Source of the DNA: Anaerolineae bacterium
Lineage (GTDB): Bacteria > Chloroflexota > Anaerolineae > B4-G1 > SLSP01
Reading direction: 5' to 3'
Assembly (NCBI GenBank): GCA_016934645.1
Contig: JAFGSL010000261.1
Span: 1 to 19,392 of the forward strand
Length of the DNA: 19,392 nt
This document shows positions 1-6,690 of this stretch, one piece after another. Numbering within the stretch: the first letter of the stretch is position 1; every line of letters begins with the position of its first letter. Under the pieces are notes generated by a model. It made no database searches and had not been told where the DNA came from. It saw only the letters and a list, made by a program, of their open reading frames with translations. The translations under genes were made by a program, and so were the position numbers.

Positions 1-80
1 TAAAAGCACTGAAGATGGATTGCAGATATTCTCAAGGAGTTTCTACTAATGCGACTGAATGCTTGTAGTGCTGGATTACG

Positions 81-110
81 TTGACATGTTGATGGTTGTT
101 ATGATATTAT
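81..110 (+). promoter_or_regulatory. Strong sigma70-type promoter
   Basis: A perfect -35 TTGACA at 81-86 is separated by 18 bases from TATTAT at 105-110, which matches five of six -10 consensus bases. The predicted start is near 117. A transcript from here meets a strong intrinsic terminator about 20 bases later, so the product would be an RNA of roughly 60 nt or a leader controlled by attenuation. The promoter is read from sequence only. Confidence 0.5.
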
Positions 111-139
111 GTAACCAATGGCCTGACTGAGCCAACGAA

Positions 140-177
140 GCCGGGGCGCACCCCGTAGGGTGGCCCCGGCTTTTTTT
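140..177 (+). terminator. Intrinsic terminator
   Basis: The arms GCCGGGGC (140-147) and GCCCCGGC (163-170) pair perfectly. They continue inward as CACCC/GGGTG around a CGTA loop with one bulged G at 148. Seven T residues follow at 171-177. This is a very stable rho-independent terminator for the plus strand. It ends either a gene to the left of the window or the short transcript starting near 117. Confidence 0.85.
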
Positions 178-197
178 GTGTTTACGTGGAGGTAAAG

Positions 198-248
198 ATG
201 GCAGATGACTCAATTTTGTTTCGAATCTTCCTTTCGAGAAGAAATTGA
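198..248 (+). CDS. Possible 16-residue leader peptide or truncated gene start
   Basis: GGAGGT at 188-193 lies four bases before an ATG at 198. The reading frame encodes MADDSILFRIFLSRRN and stops at 246-248. A second ATG at 205 in another frame opens a 24-codon ORF ending at 279; its spacing to the same Shine-Dalgarno is longer. Its stop codon falls inside the hairpin at 270-296. The strong ribosome binding site between two terminators suggests translation of a small peptide, but neither peptide is recognised. It could instead be the remnant of a gene lost by decay. Confidence is low because such short ORFs arise by chance. Confidence 0.25.
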   Translation: MADDSILFRIFLSRRN

Positions 249-337
249 TGCTTCCATTAAAACGCCAAACGCCACCTGACTCTTGACCAGGTGGCGCATA
301 TATATTAGGATAACTATATCCGAGTACTTTCGGATAT
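211..337 (+). other. Series of three hairpins in the untranslated region
   Basis: Three inverted repeats follow one another. CAATTT (211-216) pairs with AAATTG (242-247), with TCTTC/GAAGA inside. CGCCACCTG (270-278) pairs with CAGGTGGCG (288-296). ATATCCGA (316-323) pairs with TCGGATAT (330-337). None is followed by a T-tract, so they are not simple terminators. Together with the flanking terminators they make a folded RNA of about 280 nt between the promoter at 81 and the terminator at 401. No known riboswitch class was recognised. Confidence 0.4.
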
Positions 338-374
338 TAGCCGGTTCGGTGGTTCCGTCACCTGATCGGGCAAA

Positions 375-407
375 AGCGCCTTCGTCGCAAGCGAAGGTGC
401 TTTTTTT
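375..407 (+). terminator. Intrinsic terminator
   Basis: AGCGCCTTCG (375-384) pairs with CGAAGGTGCT (392-401) with one G-T wobble, around a seven-base loop. A run of seven T residues occupies 401-407. This terminates plus-strand transcripts before the 520 gene, which therefore probably uses its own promoter. A TTGACA at 466-471 is the best -35 candidate for that gene, but no convincing -10 follows. Confidence 0.8.
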
Positions 408-519
408 AGACAGGCAGGTTTGATGCCTGCTGATTTTGATTATAGCCCCCCAAAAAAGTACAATATTGACATCTTCCGGACGCACCCACGATCTGATCCA
501 CAAATCCTGAATCTGCGGT

Positions 520-1380
520 ATGATTGCGGGCATGACGAAAAAATGGACCACGCTATTTCTGTTCATAGGACTATCAATAACGCTGGCATGTAACGCGCCG
601 TTGCTCTCACCGCCGCCTACATCCACGCCAACGGCAACGCCGCTACCGACAGCGACTGCTACACCTGTCATCCCACCCACATCGACGCCACTGCCGGAAG
701 ATACGGGCTGGCAAAATCTCCAAGCAGGGATCGAAGTGCGTAGCCTCAACGTCGCCGTTGGGGCCAACGTAGAGCGCGTGACCATTGCGCGCTTGGATCC
801 TACCGCTGTAATGTTCCGTGTGCTGTACGCGCCGGGTGCACCCGCGACAGTAAGCACGTGGGCGCAGCAGACAGGCGCCGCGCTGACCGTAAACGCGGGG
901 TATTTCACGGAAGAACAAACTGTCACCGGGCTGACGATCAGCAACCACGAGGTTTTCGGGACACCGTACGGTGATTATGCGGGCATGTTCGCAGTGACGG
1001 AGGTGGGCGAAGTGAGCGTGCGCTGGCTACGAACCTGGCCCTACGATCCGTACGAGGGCCTCCGCGAGGCAGTCCAGTGCTTCCCGGTGCTCGTCAAACC
1101 CGGCGGCGTGATGGGGTTCCCCGTCGACGGTGACGATGGGCGTCCAGCGCGACGCACGGTGGTCGCGCAAGACCACGACGGGCACATCCTGCTGATGATT
1201 GCGCCGCGCGGATTCTTCAGCCTGCACTTATTGGCGACATGGCTCGCAGATTCTGATCTGGATGTGGACATCGCGCTAAACCTGGATGGCGGGCCATCGT
1301 CAGGATTGTGGATCCCCAATGTAGCGACGATCGATTCGATGGGAGCCGTGCCAGCAGTTATCGCGATGATGTCACGGTAA
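520..1380 (+). CDS. NAGPA-family phosphodiester glycosidase, probable lipoprotein
   Basis: The 286-residue product starts with a signal peptide: basic KK, a hydrophobic stretch, then Cys24 in a lipobox-like TLAC. A Pro/Thr-rich linker follows at about 27-60, so the protein is probably anchored on the outer face of the membrane. Residues 70-286 look like the phosphodiester glycosidase domain (NAGPA/DUF2233). Visible landmarks are NAGYF (125-129), a basic RR at 211-212 and LNLDGGPSSG (253-262), the family's characteristic acidic-glycine motif. Members hydrolyse sugar phosphodiesters, but the substrate here cannot be read from sequence. ATG at 520 and ATG at 532 are both possible; the second gives a more typical signal peptide. 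It is the only confident plus-strand gene, and its last 23 bases overlap the end of the convergent glycosyltransferase gene. Confidence 0.85.
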   Translation: MIAGMTKKWTTLFLFIGLSITLACNAPLLSPPPTSTPTATPLPTATATPVIPPTSTPLPEDTGWQNLQAGIEVRSLNVAVGANVERVTIARLDPTAVMFRVLYAPGAPATVSTWAQQTGAALTVNAGYFTEEQTVTGLTISNHEVFGTPYGDYAGMFAVTEVGEVSVRWLRTWPYDPYEGLREAVQCFPVLVKPGGVMGFPVDGDDGRPARRTVVAQDHDGHILLMIAPRGFFSLHLLATWLADSDLDVDIALNLDGGPSSGLWIPNVATIDSMGAVPAVIAMMSR

Positions 1381-3259
1381 GCGTCATCAAGGGTAGTGTG
1401 TCCCCTGCCGGTTGATCGTTCAGCATCACCGGCAACCGCTCGCCAGAGAATCCGTACATCCCCACCAGGAGACGATATTCCCCGGACACGCTATCCGGCG
1501 GTACGAGCACACCGTACCGGTCAATCATGCTTTCTCCCGGCGACCACAGCGATGTGAGGGCAAAGCCACCACCCGGCTCGGAATCGGTCTGTGCGCCCAA
1601 CGTTCCATTCGCGTTGAGCAAGTGGATGAAGACTTTGTATCGTTCTGCCGGCGTAACCTCTGCCCGCCAAAACAGCGTCAGCGGGATGATGTCACCGGGC
1701 GCAAACACGGCCTTCGGCAATGCGTAACCTTCGAGGGTAATGGTATCCCCCAACCGTGCGTTCAGAGATGTCGTTGGTGCATCCGGCAAGGCCGCCGTCC
1801 CGTAGATTGCCAAACGCACCGTGCTGAGCCACGTATCCGCGGCTTTGTAAGCATGTTGGGCCAGGTAGGGTTCGATCAAGCGATCAGGGTCGGATTCAGC
1901 ATCGCCCCAAAAGAGGACAAACAATCGCGCGTGGTTTGCCACAATTTCATCCACCCACATCATCGCCTCGGACGGTTCAGGGCGGTAGGGGGCAGGATAC
2001 ACTGGCAACGGACCTCGGTAGTAATAGGTGAAGACTTCCCATTGGTTAGGCGCGCTGAGCAGGATCGCATCGCCGGGACGGGCTTCGGCGGCGATGCGCG
2101 TGGCAAGGCCACGGTAATCGTCGCGAGCGTAGGCAGGATCGGCATAGAGGTGCTGGAGCGAAGTGATCTGCGCCCAGAGCAAGGCCAGCAGAAGCGCTCC
2201 TGCGAGCCAGTTCCGAACCGTGTCCAAGCGCGAGCCAGCACGACGCAACGGCGAGGCCAAGACTACAGCCAGCGGCGCGACTGAGACCATCATAAATTTA
2301 AGATATGCCGGGCGATAGAGGCCGAGGATAATCACGAGCAATGGGGGAACAAGCGCCATCCCCAGTGCGGCCCATGCCGCAAAACGAGACCGTGCGCGGG
2401 TTATCAGTGCCAGCAATAGGAGAACAACGGCACAAACAATCACATAAGGCGCATCCCCCGCCGGATGTGTGATCCCCACAAGCAGCGTACGCGTGATCTC
2501 CTGAATAGCCTGCGCCGAGGTCAAATCGGGCGGACGCCAGTCACTCGCCCTCAACGCAATCGGCGCCCACGGCAAGAACGCCAGTCCACCGAGTGCGTGT
2601 GCCCCAATCCACAGCCACAGGACACGGCAATTCCACGGACGGCGTAACGCCCAGTCCACGCCGAACACCAGATTCAACCCCACCAGGACGAAAATGTAGG
2701 CGTACTGCGTATAAAGGCCAAAGGCGATGCTGAGGGCAAGGAGTAGGGAGTAGGGAGTAAGGAGTAAGGGGAAATTTTTGATTTTTGATTTTTGATTTTG
2801 GACATGCGAGACTTCGTACTTGAACTTTAGACTACAAAGCAGCGTCAACGCCGAGACCAGGCCAAGGAGAGCATACATCCGGGTTTCTTGGCTGTAGTAG
2901 ATGGCTAACGGATGCACAGCCACGATGAGCGCTGCACCGAGGGAAACTCGCCATCCGCCCACATACCGCCCCGTAGCAACAGCGACAGCTACGGTCAGCA
3001 CGCCACACAGCACCGAAAATGCGCGCAGTGCAAACTCCGATTCCCCTGCGAAGGCGCGCCATACGTGCAATAGCAAATAATAGCCTGGGGGATGGATGTC
3101 GCCGGCAGCGCCTTCGATGATCAGGGCAACTGACCGTTCTACGAGCCGCGCGGTGTTGCCCTCGTCGTTCCAGAAGGATTGGGCATCCAGGTGATAAAAG
3201 CGCAGGCCAGTGGCTACGAGGAGGATAGCAAAACACGCACCAACGTACCAGCGTTTCAC
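1358..3259 (-). CDS. GT-C (GT39/ArnT-like) membrane glycosyltransferase
   Basis: This is a polytopic protein of 633 residues. Near the N terminus an extracytoplasmic loop carries the paired acidic motif NDEG (Asp32-Glu33), followed by HPPGYY (56-61) and YSQETRMYALL (122-132). All are typical of PMT-type enzymes that transfer sugars from lipid-phosphate donors. About ten hydrophobic segments follow. The last 130 residues form a soluble beta-rich domain of the kind often appended to such enzymes in Chloroflexota. The GTG start at 3259 is preferred because GTGA overlaps the stop of the upstream gene and AGGT lies just upstream; the open frame itself extends to 3355. Acceptor and donor are unknown. 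Two tandem heptamer arrays interrupt the coding sequence at residues 154-174, in a loop between membrane helices. The gene is the last in the dnaX cluster, and no terminator is visible before the convergent gene. Confidence 0.85.
   Translation of the reverse strand: MKRWYVGACFAILLVATGLRFYHLDAQSFWNDEGNTARLVERSVALIIEGAAGDIHPPGYYLLLHVWRAFAGESEFALRAFSVLCGVLTVAVAVATGRYVGGWRVSLGAALIVAVHPLAIYYSQETRMYALLGLVSALTLLCSLKFKYEVSHVQNQKSKIKNFPLLLTPYSLLLALSIAFGLYTQYAYIFVLVGLNLVFGVDWALRRPWNCRVLWLWIGAHALGGLAFLPWAPIALRASDWRPPDLTSAQAIQEITRTLLVGITHPAGDAPYVIVCAVVLLLLALITRARSRFAAWAALGMALVPPLLVIILGLYRPAYLKFMMVSVAPLAVVLASPLRRAGSRLDTVRNWLAGALLLALLWAQITSLQHLYADPAYARDDYRGLATRIAAEARPGDAILLSAPNQWEVFTYYYRGPLPVYPAPYRPEPSEAMMWVDEIVANHARLFVLFWGDAESDPDRLIEPYLAQHAYKAADTWLSTVRLAIYGTAALPDAPTTSLNARLGDTITLEGYALPKAVFAPGDIIPLTLFWRAEVTPAERYKVFIHLLNANGTLGAQTDSEPGGGFALTSLWSPGESMIDRYGVLVPPDSVSGEYRLLVGMYGFSGERLPVMLNDQPAGDTLPLMTLTVTSSR
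2740..2800. repeat. Two adjacent tandem heptanucleotide arrays inside a CDS
   Basis: On the plus strand GGAGTAG occurs twice and then GGAGTAA twice without gaps (2740-2767). After six bases ATTTTTG occurs three times with a 6-base remnant (2774-2800). Both arrays have exact 7-base period, and they lie in frame within the glycosyltransferase gene. They resemble the short tandemly repeated repetitive (STRR) heptamers described in cyanobacteria; that comparison is from general knowledge. Confidence 0.8.
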
Positions 3260-3921
3260 CCGACCTCGCGCGGCGGCGTAATGCCCGCCGCCTCCCAAAT
3301 CTTCTCCTCCGGGATAACGCCCCGCCGCCGGATTTCCGGTGGATCGGGGATGCAATCCACAATGGTCGAGGGGACACCGAAAGGCGCACGTCCACCATCC
3401 AGGATAAGGCCCACATCACCAAAGAGTTTTGCCGCTTCGCGGGCAGTAATGGCGGGAGCTTCGCCACAACAGATCGCACCGGTGGCAAACAAAAAGCCGC
3501 CAACCGCATCGAAAAGGGGCGACAACAAGGGGAAATTCGGTACACGGAGCGCGACCGGCGAAGCACGTAATGCCGGGTTGAGATCAGGATTGGGTGGAAG
3601 GATCAGCGTCAGCAAGCCGGGCCAGAAAGACCGGGCCAGCCGCTGCGCCGCTTGGTGACGCGCTATCCAAACGGGATGGGCCAACACATCCATATACTCC
3701 GCTCGTGCCATCAAAAATGGAGACGCAGGTTCAGGATCGCGGTTGCGTATCGTGTAAAGATGCTTGATGGCTTCGGTCTTGTCGGGAAGGGCAGCAATGC
3801 CGTAAACGGTATCAGTAGGAATAATGATAATCTGTCCCGCTTGAAGCAGTTCGACCGCCCGCGCGATAGCTGTGGGGTTGCGGATGGAGAGGATCGGAAC
3901 GCTCGGAGGCGCGGCGCTCAA
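3256..3921 (-). CDS. YrdC/Sua5-family protein with altered active site
   Basis: The 221-residue protein has the YrdC fold shared by threonylcarbamoyl-AMP synthases (TsaC/Sua5), which make the intermediate for tRNA t6A37 from threonine, bicarbonate and ATP. Conserved features are PTDTVYG (35-41), a WPG turn (100-102), the AVR-like ALRVP (124-128), FGVPSTIVD (181-189) and the Arg-Gly near 199-201. Two features diverge. The Lys-x-Arg motif reads R59-N-R61 with Ser67 where Lys or Asn is expected, and the usual Ser-Ala-Asn signature is replaced by G-A-I within TGAICCGE (147-154). The start is a TTG at 3921 that overlaps the upstream TGA as TTGA, with GGGAG a few bases upstream. It lacks the C-terminal Sua5 domain. 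It may be a working but divergent TsaC or a paralogue with another role. TsaB and TsaE are encoded 15 kb away. Confidence 0.75.
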   Translation of the reverse strand: MSAAPPSVPILSIRNPTAIARAVELLQAGQIIIIPTDTVYGIAALPDKTEAIKHLYTIRNRDPEPASPFLMARAEYMDVLAHPVWIARHQAAQRLARSFWPGLLTLILPPNPDLNPALRASPVALRVPNFPLLSPLFDAVGGFLFATGAICCGEAPAITAREAAKLFGDVGLILDGGRAPFGVPSTIVDCIPDPPEIRRRGVIPEEKIWEAAGITPPREVG

Positions 3922-4727
3922 GGATGGCTCCCATCCAACACAAAGCGTTCAAGTAGCACTGCCGCGCCGTCTTCCGTCACCGGCGGTGCAATCCAATCCG
4001 CAACCTGCTGCACGGGCGGGGTCGCATTGCCCATCGCCACGCCGACGCCGGCCCATTTGATCATCGCTAGGTCGTTCTCCTGATCACCTGCAGCCAACAC
4101 CTCTTCCCGCGGAATGTCGAAGTGCTGCGCCAGCCACGCCAACGCAGAGCCTTTATTCGCGCCGAGTGGCACCACTTCGATAAACATCGCGTGGGAACGC
4201 ACGATCTCTGCCACACCTGCAAAGCGCTCCTGCAACACCTCCGCCATCGCCGGAATTTGCTCCGGTTCGGCGACGTACAGCACCTTATCGACACCGTTGT
4301 ACGCCGCGAGGATCGAGACCCAAGGTTCACCCACCGTCACGCCGGAACCGAGAAGCGCATCGTAAAAAGCGACAGGATACAAAAACTCCTCGACAAAAAG
4401 CTGTCCTTCGGCGTACAGAAGAACATGCCAGCCATTCGCCGCACCTAACGCAATGGCCTCCTGCGCCAGTGTTGTAGGCAACATGATCCGCCGCAGCACC
4501 GGCCCATCGAGCGCCTGAATCCAGCCACCTTGATAGCAAATCAGTGGCGCGGTGACGTTCAGCTCGCGGGCGAAGCATTCCGTCGCGGTGAACATCCGCC
4601 CGGTCGCCAGGGTAACGATAACGCCCTGCTCCTGGGCTTGCCCTACCGCCTGCGTCACACGGGGCCGGATCTTCTGATCCGCCCCCATCAGAGTCCCATC
4701 CAGGTCAAACACAGCTAAACGTATCAT
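3918..4727 (-). CDS. Cof-type HAD-IIB phosphatase
   Basis: The 269-residue protein has all HAD motifs: DLDGT (8-12) with the nucleophile Asp8 and acid/base Asp10, ATGR (41-44) for motif II, the Lys of NKGSAL (191-196), and GDQENDLAM (214-222) for metal binding. The cap between motifs II and III and the overall length fit the Cof/IIB subfamily. These are cytoplasmic phosphatases of sugar phosphates, nucleotides or flavin precursors, and the substrate cannot be assigned here. The gene follows the PH-domain gene by 33 bases, and its TGA overlaps the TTG start of the YrdC gene, so the two are probably translated together. The ribosome binding site is weak. Confidence 0.88.
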   Translation of the reverse strand: MIRLAVFDLDGTLMGADQKIRPRVTQAVGQAQEQGVIVTLATGRMFTATECFARELNVTAPLICYQGGWIQALDGPVLRRIMLPTTLAQEAIALGAANGWHVLLYAEGQLFVEEFLYPVAFYDALLGSGVTVGEPWVSILAAYNGVDKVLYVAEPEQIPAMAEVLQERFAGVAEIVRSHAMFIEVVPLGANKGSALAWLAQHFDIPREEVLAAGDQENDLAMIKWAGVGVAMGNATPPVQQVADWIAPPVTEDGAAVLLERFVLDGSHP

Positions 4728-4760
4728 CGCAATATTTGCGTCGTCACGGATACATTATTA

Positions 4761-5663
4761 TTACTGGCGCATCAAGATAGAAACCGCCGCCGCCCACAGC
4801 CCGCCCTGAATGGCCAACAACCCCGTCCAGAGGAAATAGGTCGCCGTGCGTTCACGGCGATATAATAGCAAGCCCAATCCCCCATTGATCACCAGAAAAA
4901 TCACACCCAGCAGCGCAAGGTAGAAAATGCGCGAGGCCGCAACCACCAACATCGCCTCACCCGTCGAACTAAACCGTAGCACAATCTCCGGCGGCAAATG
5001 CGGATAACGCCAACACAGCACTCCCACAAGCAGAGCGAGGAGTGAAAAGCTACCCGACAATACACTCAACCCCAAGCGATCCCGCCAGATGAGCCAATCG
5101 AGGAATCCCGGGTGTTTGGACGATTCCACGACCTCCTGCGTCGGTCCCATATCCAGCCGCTCGCGGAACGCCTGGAGAAACTCATCGCGGTCTTTGGGCG
5201 AAATAGCATACGCCATCCCCGAAGTGCGGATGATGATCTGCTCCTTCAAAGAGCGCGTGGCAAAGAACAGGATCTGGCCGATGTCAGGCGCTTCGCCCAG
5301 GCCGACAAAGTATCCCGGCCAACGGAACCCTGGCTGCATACGCAGCCCCTTGACATCAGCCCCTTGCAAGACAGCCTGCACTGAGGCCATAGGAATCTGG
5401 TGCTGAGTGCCACCCCAGTGGATGATGATCGCGTTGCGATCCATCTCATAAATGGCGTTGATCAATCCCCACAATTGGTAGATCAGGCGGATGATGATGA
5501 TCAGGGCTCCTACTGCACCAACGCCCATCAGAAACGTCCAAATCTTGACGGGCAGCATCCACGCCAGGACAACGAGAGCAACCGTGACCGCGATGAGGAC
5601 AGCGACGATGAAGAGCCCGATGATCCATCCCCATCGGACCTGGAGGTTCCAAGTATTGCGCAT
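4761..5663 (-). CDS. Membrane protein with bacterial PH domain and DUF1648-like segment
   Basis: The 300-residue protein starts with two membrane helices (about 12-35 and 41-64). A soluble section of roughly 75-175 looks like a bacterial pleckstrin-homology domain: beta-rich, starting IYEMDRNAIIIHW and ending with DRDEFLQAFRERL. Further helices lie at about 199-217, 238-266 and 275-297. Between them YPHLPPEIVLRFSSTGEA (220-237) resembles the DUF1648 signature. Function is unknown; related proteins are annotated only as PH domain-containing. The start is fixed by AGGAG six bases upstream, which lies inside the last codons of recR, so the two genes are tightly coupled. Nothing ties it mechanistically to recR. 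Confidence 0.75.
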   Translation of the reverse strand: MRNTWNLQVRWGWIIGLFIVAVLIAVTVALVVLAWMLPVKIWTFLMGVGAVGALIIIIRLIYQLWGLINAIYEMDRNAIIIHWGGTQHQIPMASVQAVLQGADVKGLRMQPGFRWPGYFVGLGEAPDIGQILFFATRSLKEQIIIRTSGMAYAISPKDRDEFLQAFRERLDMGPTQEVVESSKHPGFLDWLIWRDRLGLSVLSGSFSLLALLVGVLCWRYPHLPPEIVLRFSSTGEAMLVVAASRIFYLALLGVIFLVINGGLGLLLYRRERTATYFLWTGLLAIQGGLWAAAVSILMRQ

Positions 5664-6269
5664 CTATAGCTCCTGCCTGGATTCCAGGGCACGCGTCAGC
5701 GTCACCGCGTCAGCGTATTCCAGATCGCCGCCCATCGGCAGGCCGCGCCCCAGGCGCGTGATGCGTGCCCCCAGGGGTTTCAACCGCTGCAGCAGATATG
5801 CCGCCGTGTAATCTCCCTCGCTAGTGGGATTGGTCGCGAGGATAACCTCTTCCACTCCGCCGCGCCGGATACGTGCTTCCAATTCATTGATGCGCAAATC
5901 TTCGGCGAAGACGCCCTCCATCGGCGACAAGGCACCGTGCAATACGTGATAGACGCCGTGATATTGATCCGTACGTTCCAATGCCAGCAAGTCCAGCGGC
6001 TCTTCGATCACGCAGACCACCCGTTGGTCGCGCGCGGGGTTTGCGCAAATGGGGCAGGGATCGGTCTCGGTCACGTTGTAACAAATCGAACAAAAGCGCG
6101 TGCGCTCGACCAAACCCGTCAATGCCTCGGCCAGGCGCAGTGCCAGCTCCGATTTGCCCCGCAACAAGAAAAATGCCAGGCGCGAAGCCGTCTTTGGCCC
6201 GATGCCCGGCAGCGCGGATAATGTTTCGGTCAATTCGACGACAGAAGCAGGAATTGCCGCAGTATGCAT
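5664..6269 (-). CDS. recR: Recombination mediator protein RecR
   Basis: The 201-residue protein has the expected family length and order. A helix-hairpin-helix segment contains LPGIGPKTASR (20-30). A four-cysteine zinc finger uses Cys60, Cys63, Cys72 and Cys75. A Toprim domain runs from about 84 to 175 with acidic residues E89/E90 and the TNPTSEGDYTAAYL stretch. The family motif GLPMGGDLEYAD is at 176-187. RecR works with RecO and RecF to load RecA on SSB-coated gaps. It starts three bases after the stop of ybaB, and its own TAG touches the ATG of the PH-domain gene. The dnaX-ybaB-recR order is conserved across many bacteria. Confidence 0.97.
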   Translation of the reverse strand: MHTAAIPASVVELTETLSALPGIGPKTASRLAFFLLRGKSELALRLAEALTGLVERTRFCSICYNVTETDPCPICANPARDQRVVCVIEEPLDLLALERTDQYHGVYHVLHGALSPMEGVFAEDLRINELEARIRRGGVEEVILATNPTSEGDYTAAYLLQRLKPLGARITRLGRGLPMGGDLEYADAVTLTRALESRQEL

Positions 6270-6272
6270 ACG

Positions 6273-6620
6273 CTACAGTCCGGGAATCCCCAACCCTCCA
6301 GTTAATGCCGACATGCGGTCCGACATCATCGCCTGCGCCTTCTGAATTCCTTCGTTCACGGCCGCCACGATCAGGTCTTGCAACATCTCCACATCGTCAG
6401 GATCGATAACTTCCGGCGCGATTTTGATGCTCTGCACTTCCAACGCACCGTTGATCGCTAACTCGACCATGCCGCCACCAGACGTGACGTTGACCACTTC
6501 CTGTGAGGTCTCATCCTGAATCCGTTCCATTTCTTGCTGCATCTTTTGCACCTGACGCATCAGATCGTTGGGATTCATTCCCCCACGTCCCATCGAGCGA
6601 TTACCTCTACCACCTTTCAT
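6273..6620 (-). CDS. YbaB/EbfC nucleoid-associated protein
   Basis: The 115-residue product has a short Gly/Arg-rich leader, then the YbaB core from NPNDLMRQVQKMQQEMERIQ onward, with SGGGMVELAINGALEVQSIKI-type strands and a C-terminal helix. The family forms dimers that bind DNA and compact the nucleoid. The gene sits between dnaX and recR, its classic position. A strong GGGAGGGA lies five bases before the ATG and supports this start. The N-terminal GGRGNRSMGRGGM extension is slightly longer than usual, and ATG codons within it could be alternative starts. Confidence 0.95.
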   Translation of the reverse strand: MKGGRGNRSMGRGGMNPNDLMRQVQKMQQEMERIQDETSQEVVNVTSGGGMVELAINGALEVQSIKIAPEVIDPDDVEMLQDLIVAAVNEGIQKAQAMMSDRMSALTGGLGIPGL

Positions 6621-6690
6621 TATTTCCCTCCCAAGAATAGCTCAACAGATCAGCCGGAAAACAACGCCGTTAGCATCCGTTGAGCAGTTT

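Noticed and set aside
340..407. T-box riboswitch: GGTGGTTCCG about 30 bases before a terminator resembles the T-box core GGTGGNACCGCG
   Set aside because: The invariant A after the variable base is T, the flanking consensus is absent, no stem I with specifier loop is evident, and the next gene is a glycosidase instead of an aminoacyl-tRNA or amino acid gene.
210..944. 244-codon minus-strand open frame over the leader and the glycosidase gene
   Set aside because: It is antisense to a well-supported gene, has low-complexity Val/Gly composition and contains no recognisable domain.
3259..3355. Upstream extension of the glycosyltransferase to the first ATG at 3355
   Set aside because: The added residues are Gly/Arg-rich with no homology and would overlap the YrdC gene by about 100 bases; the GTG at 3259 has an AGGT and a GTGA overlap.
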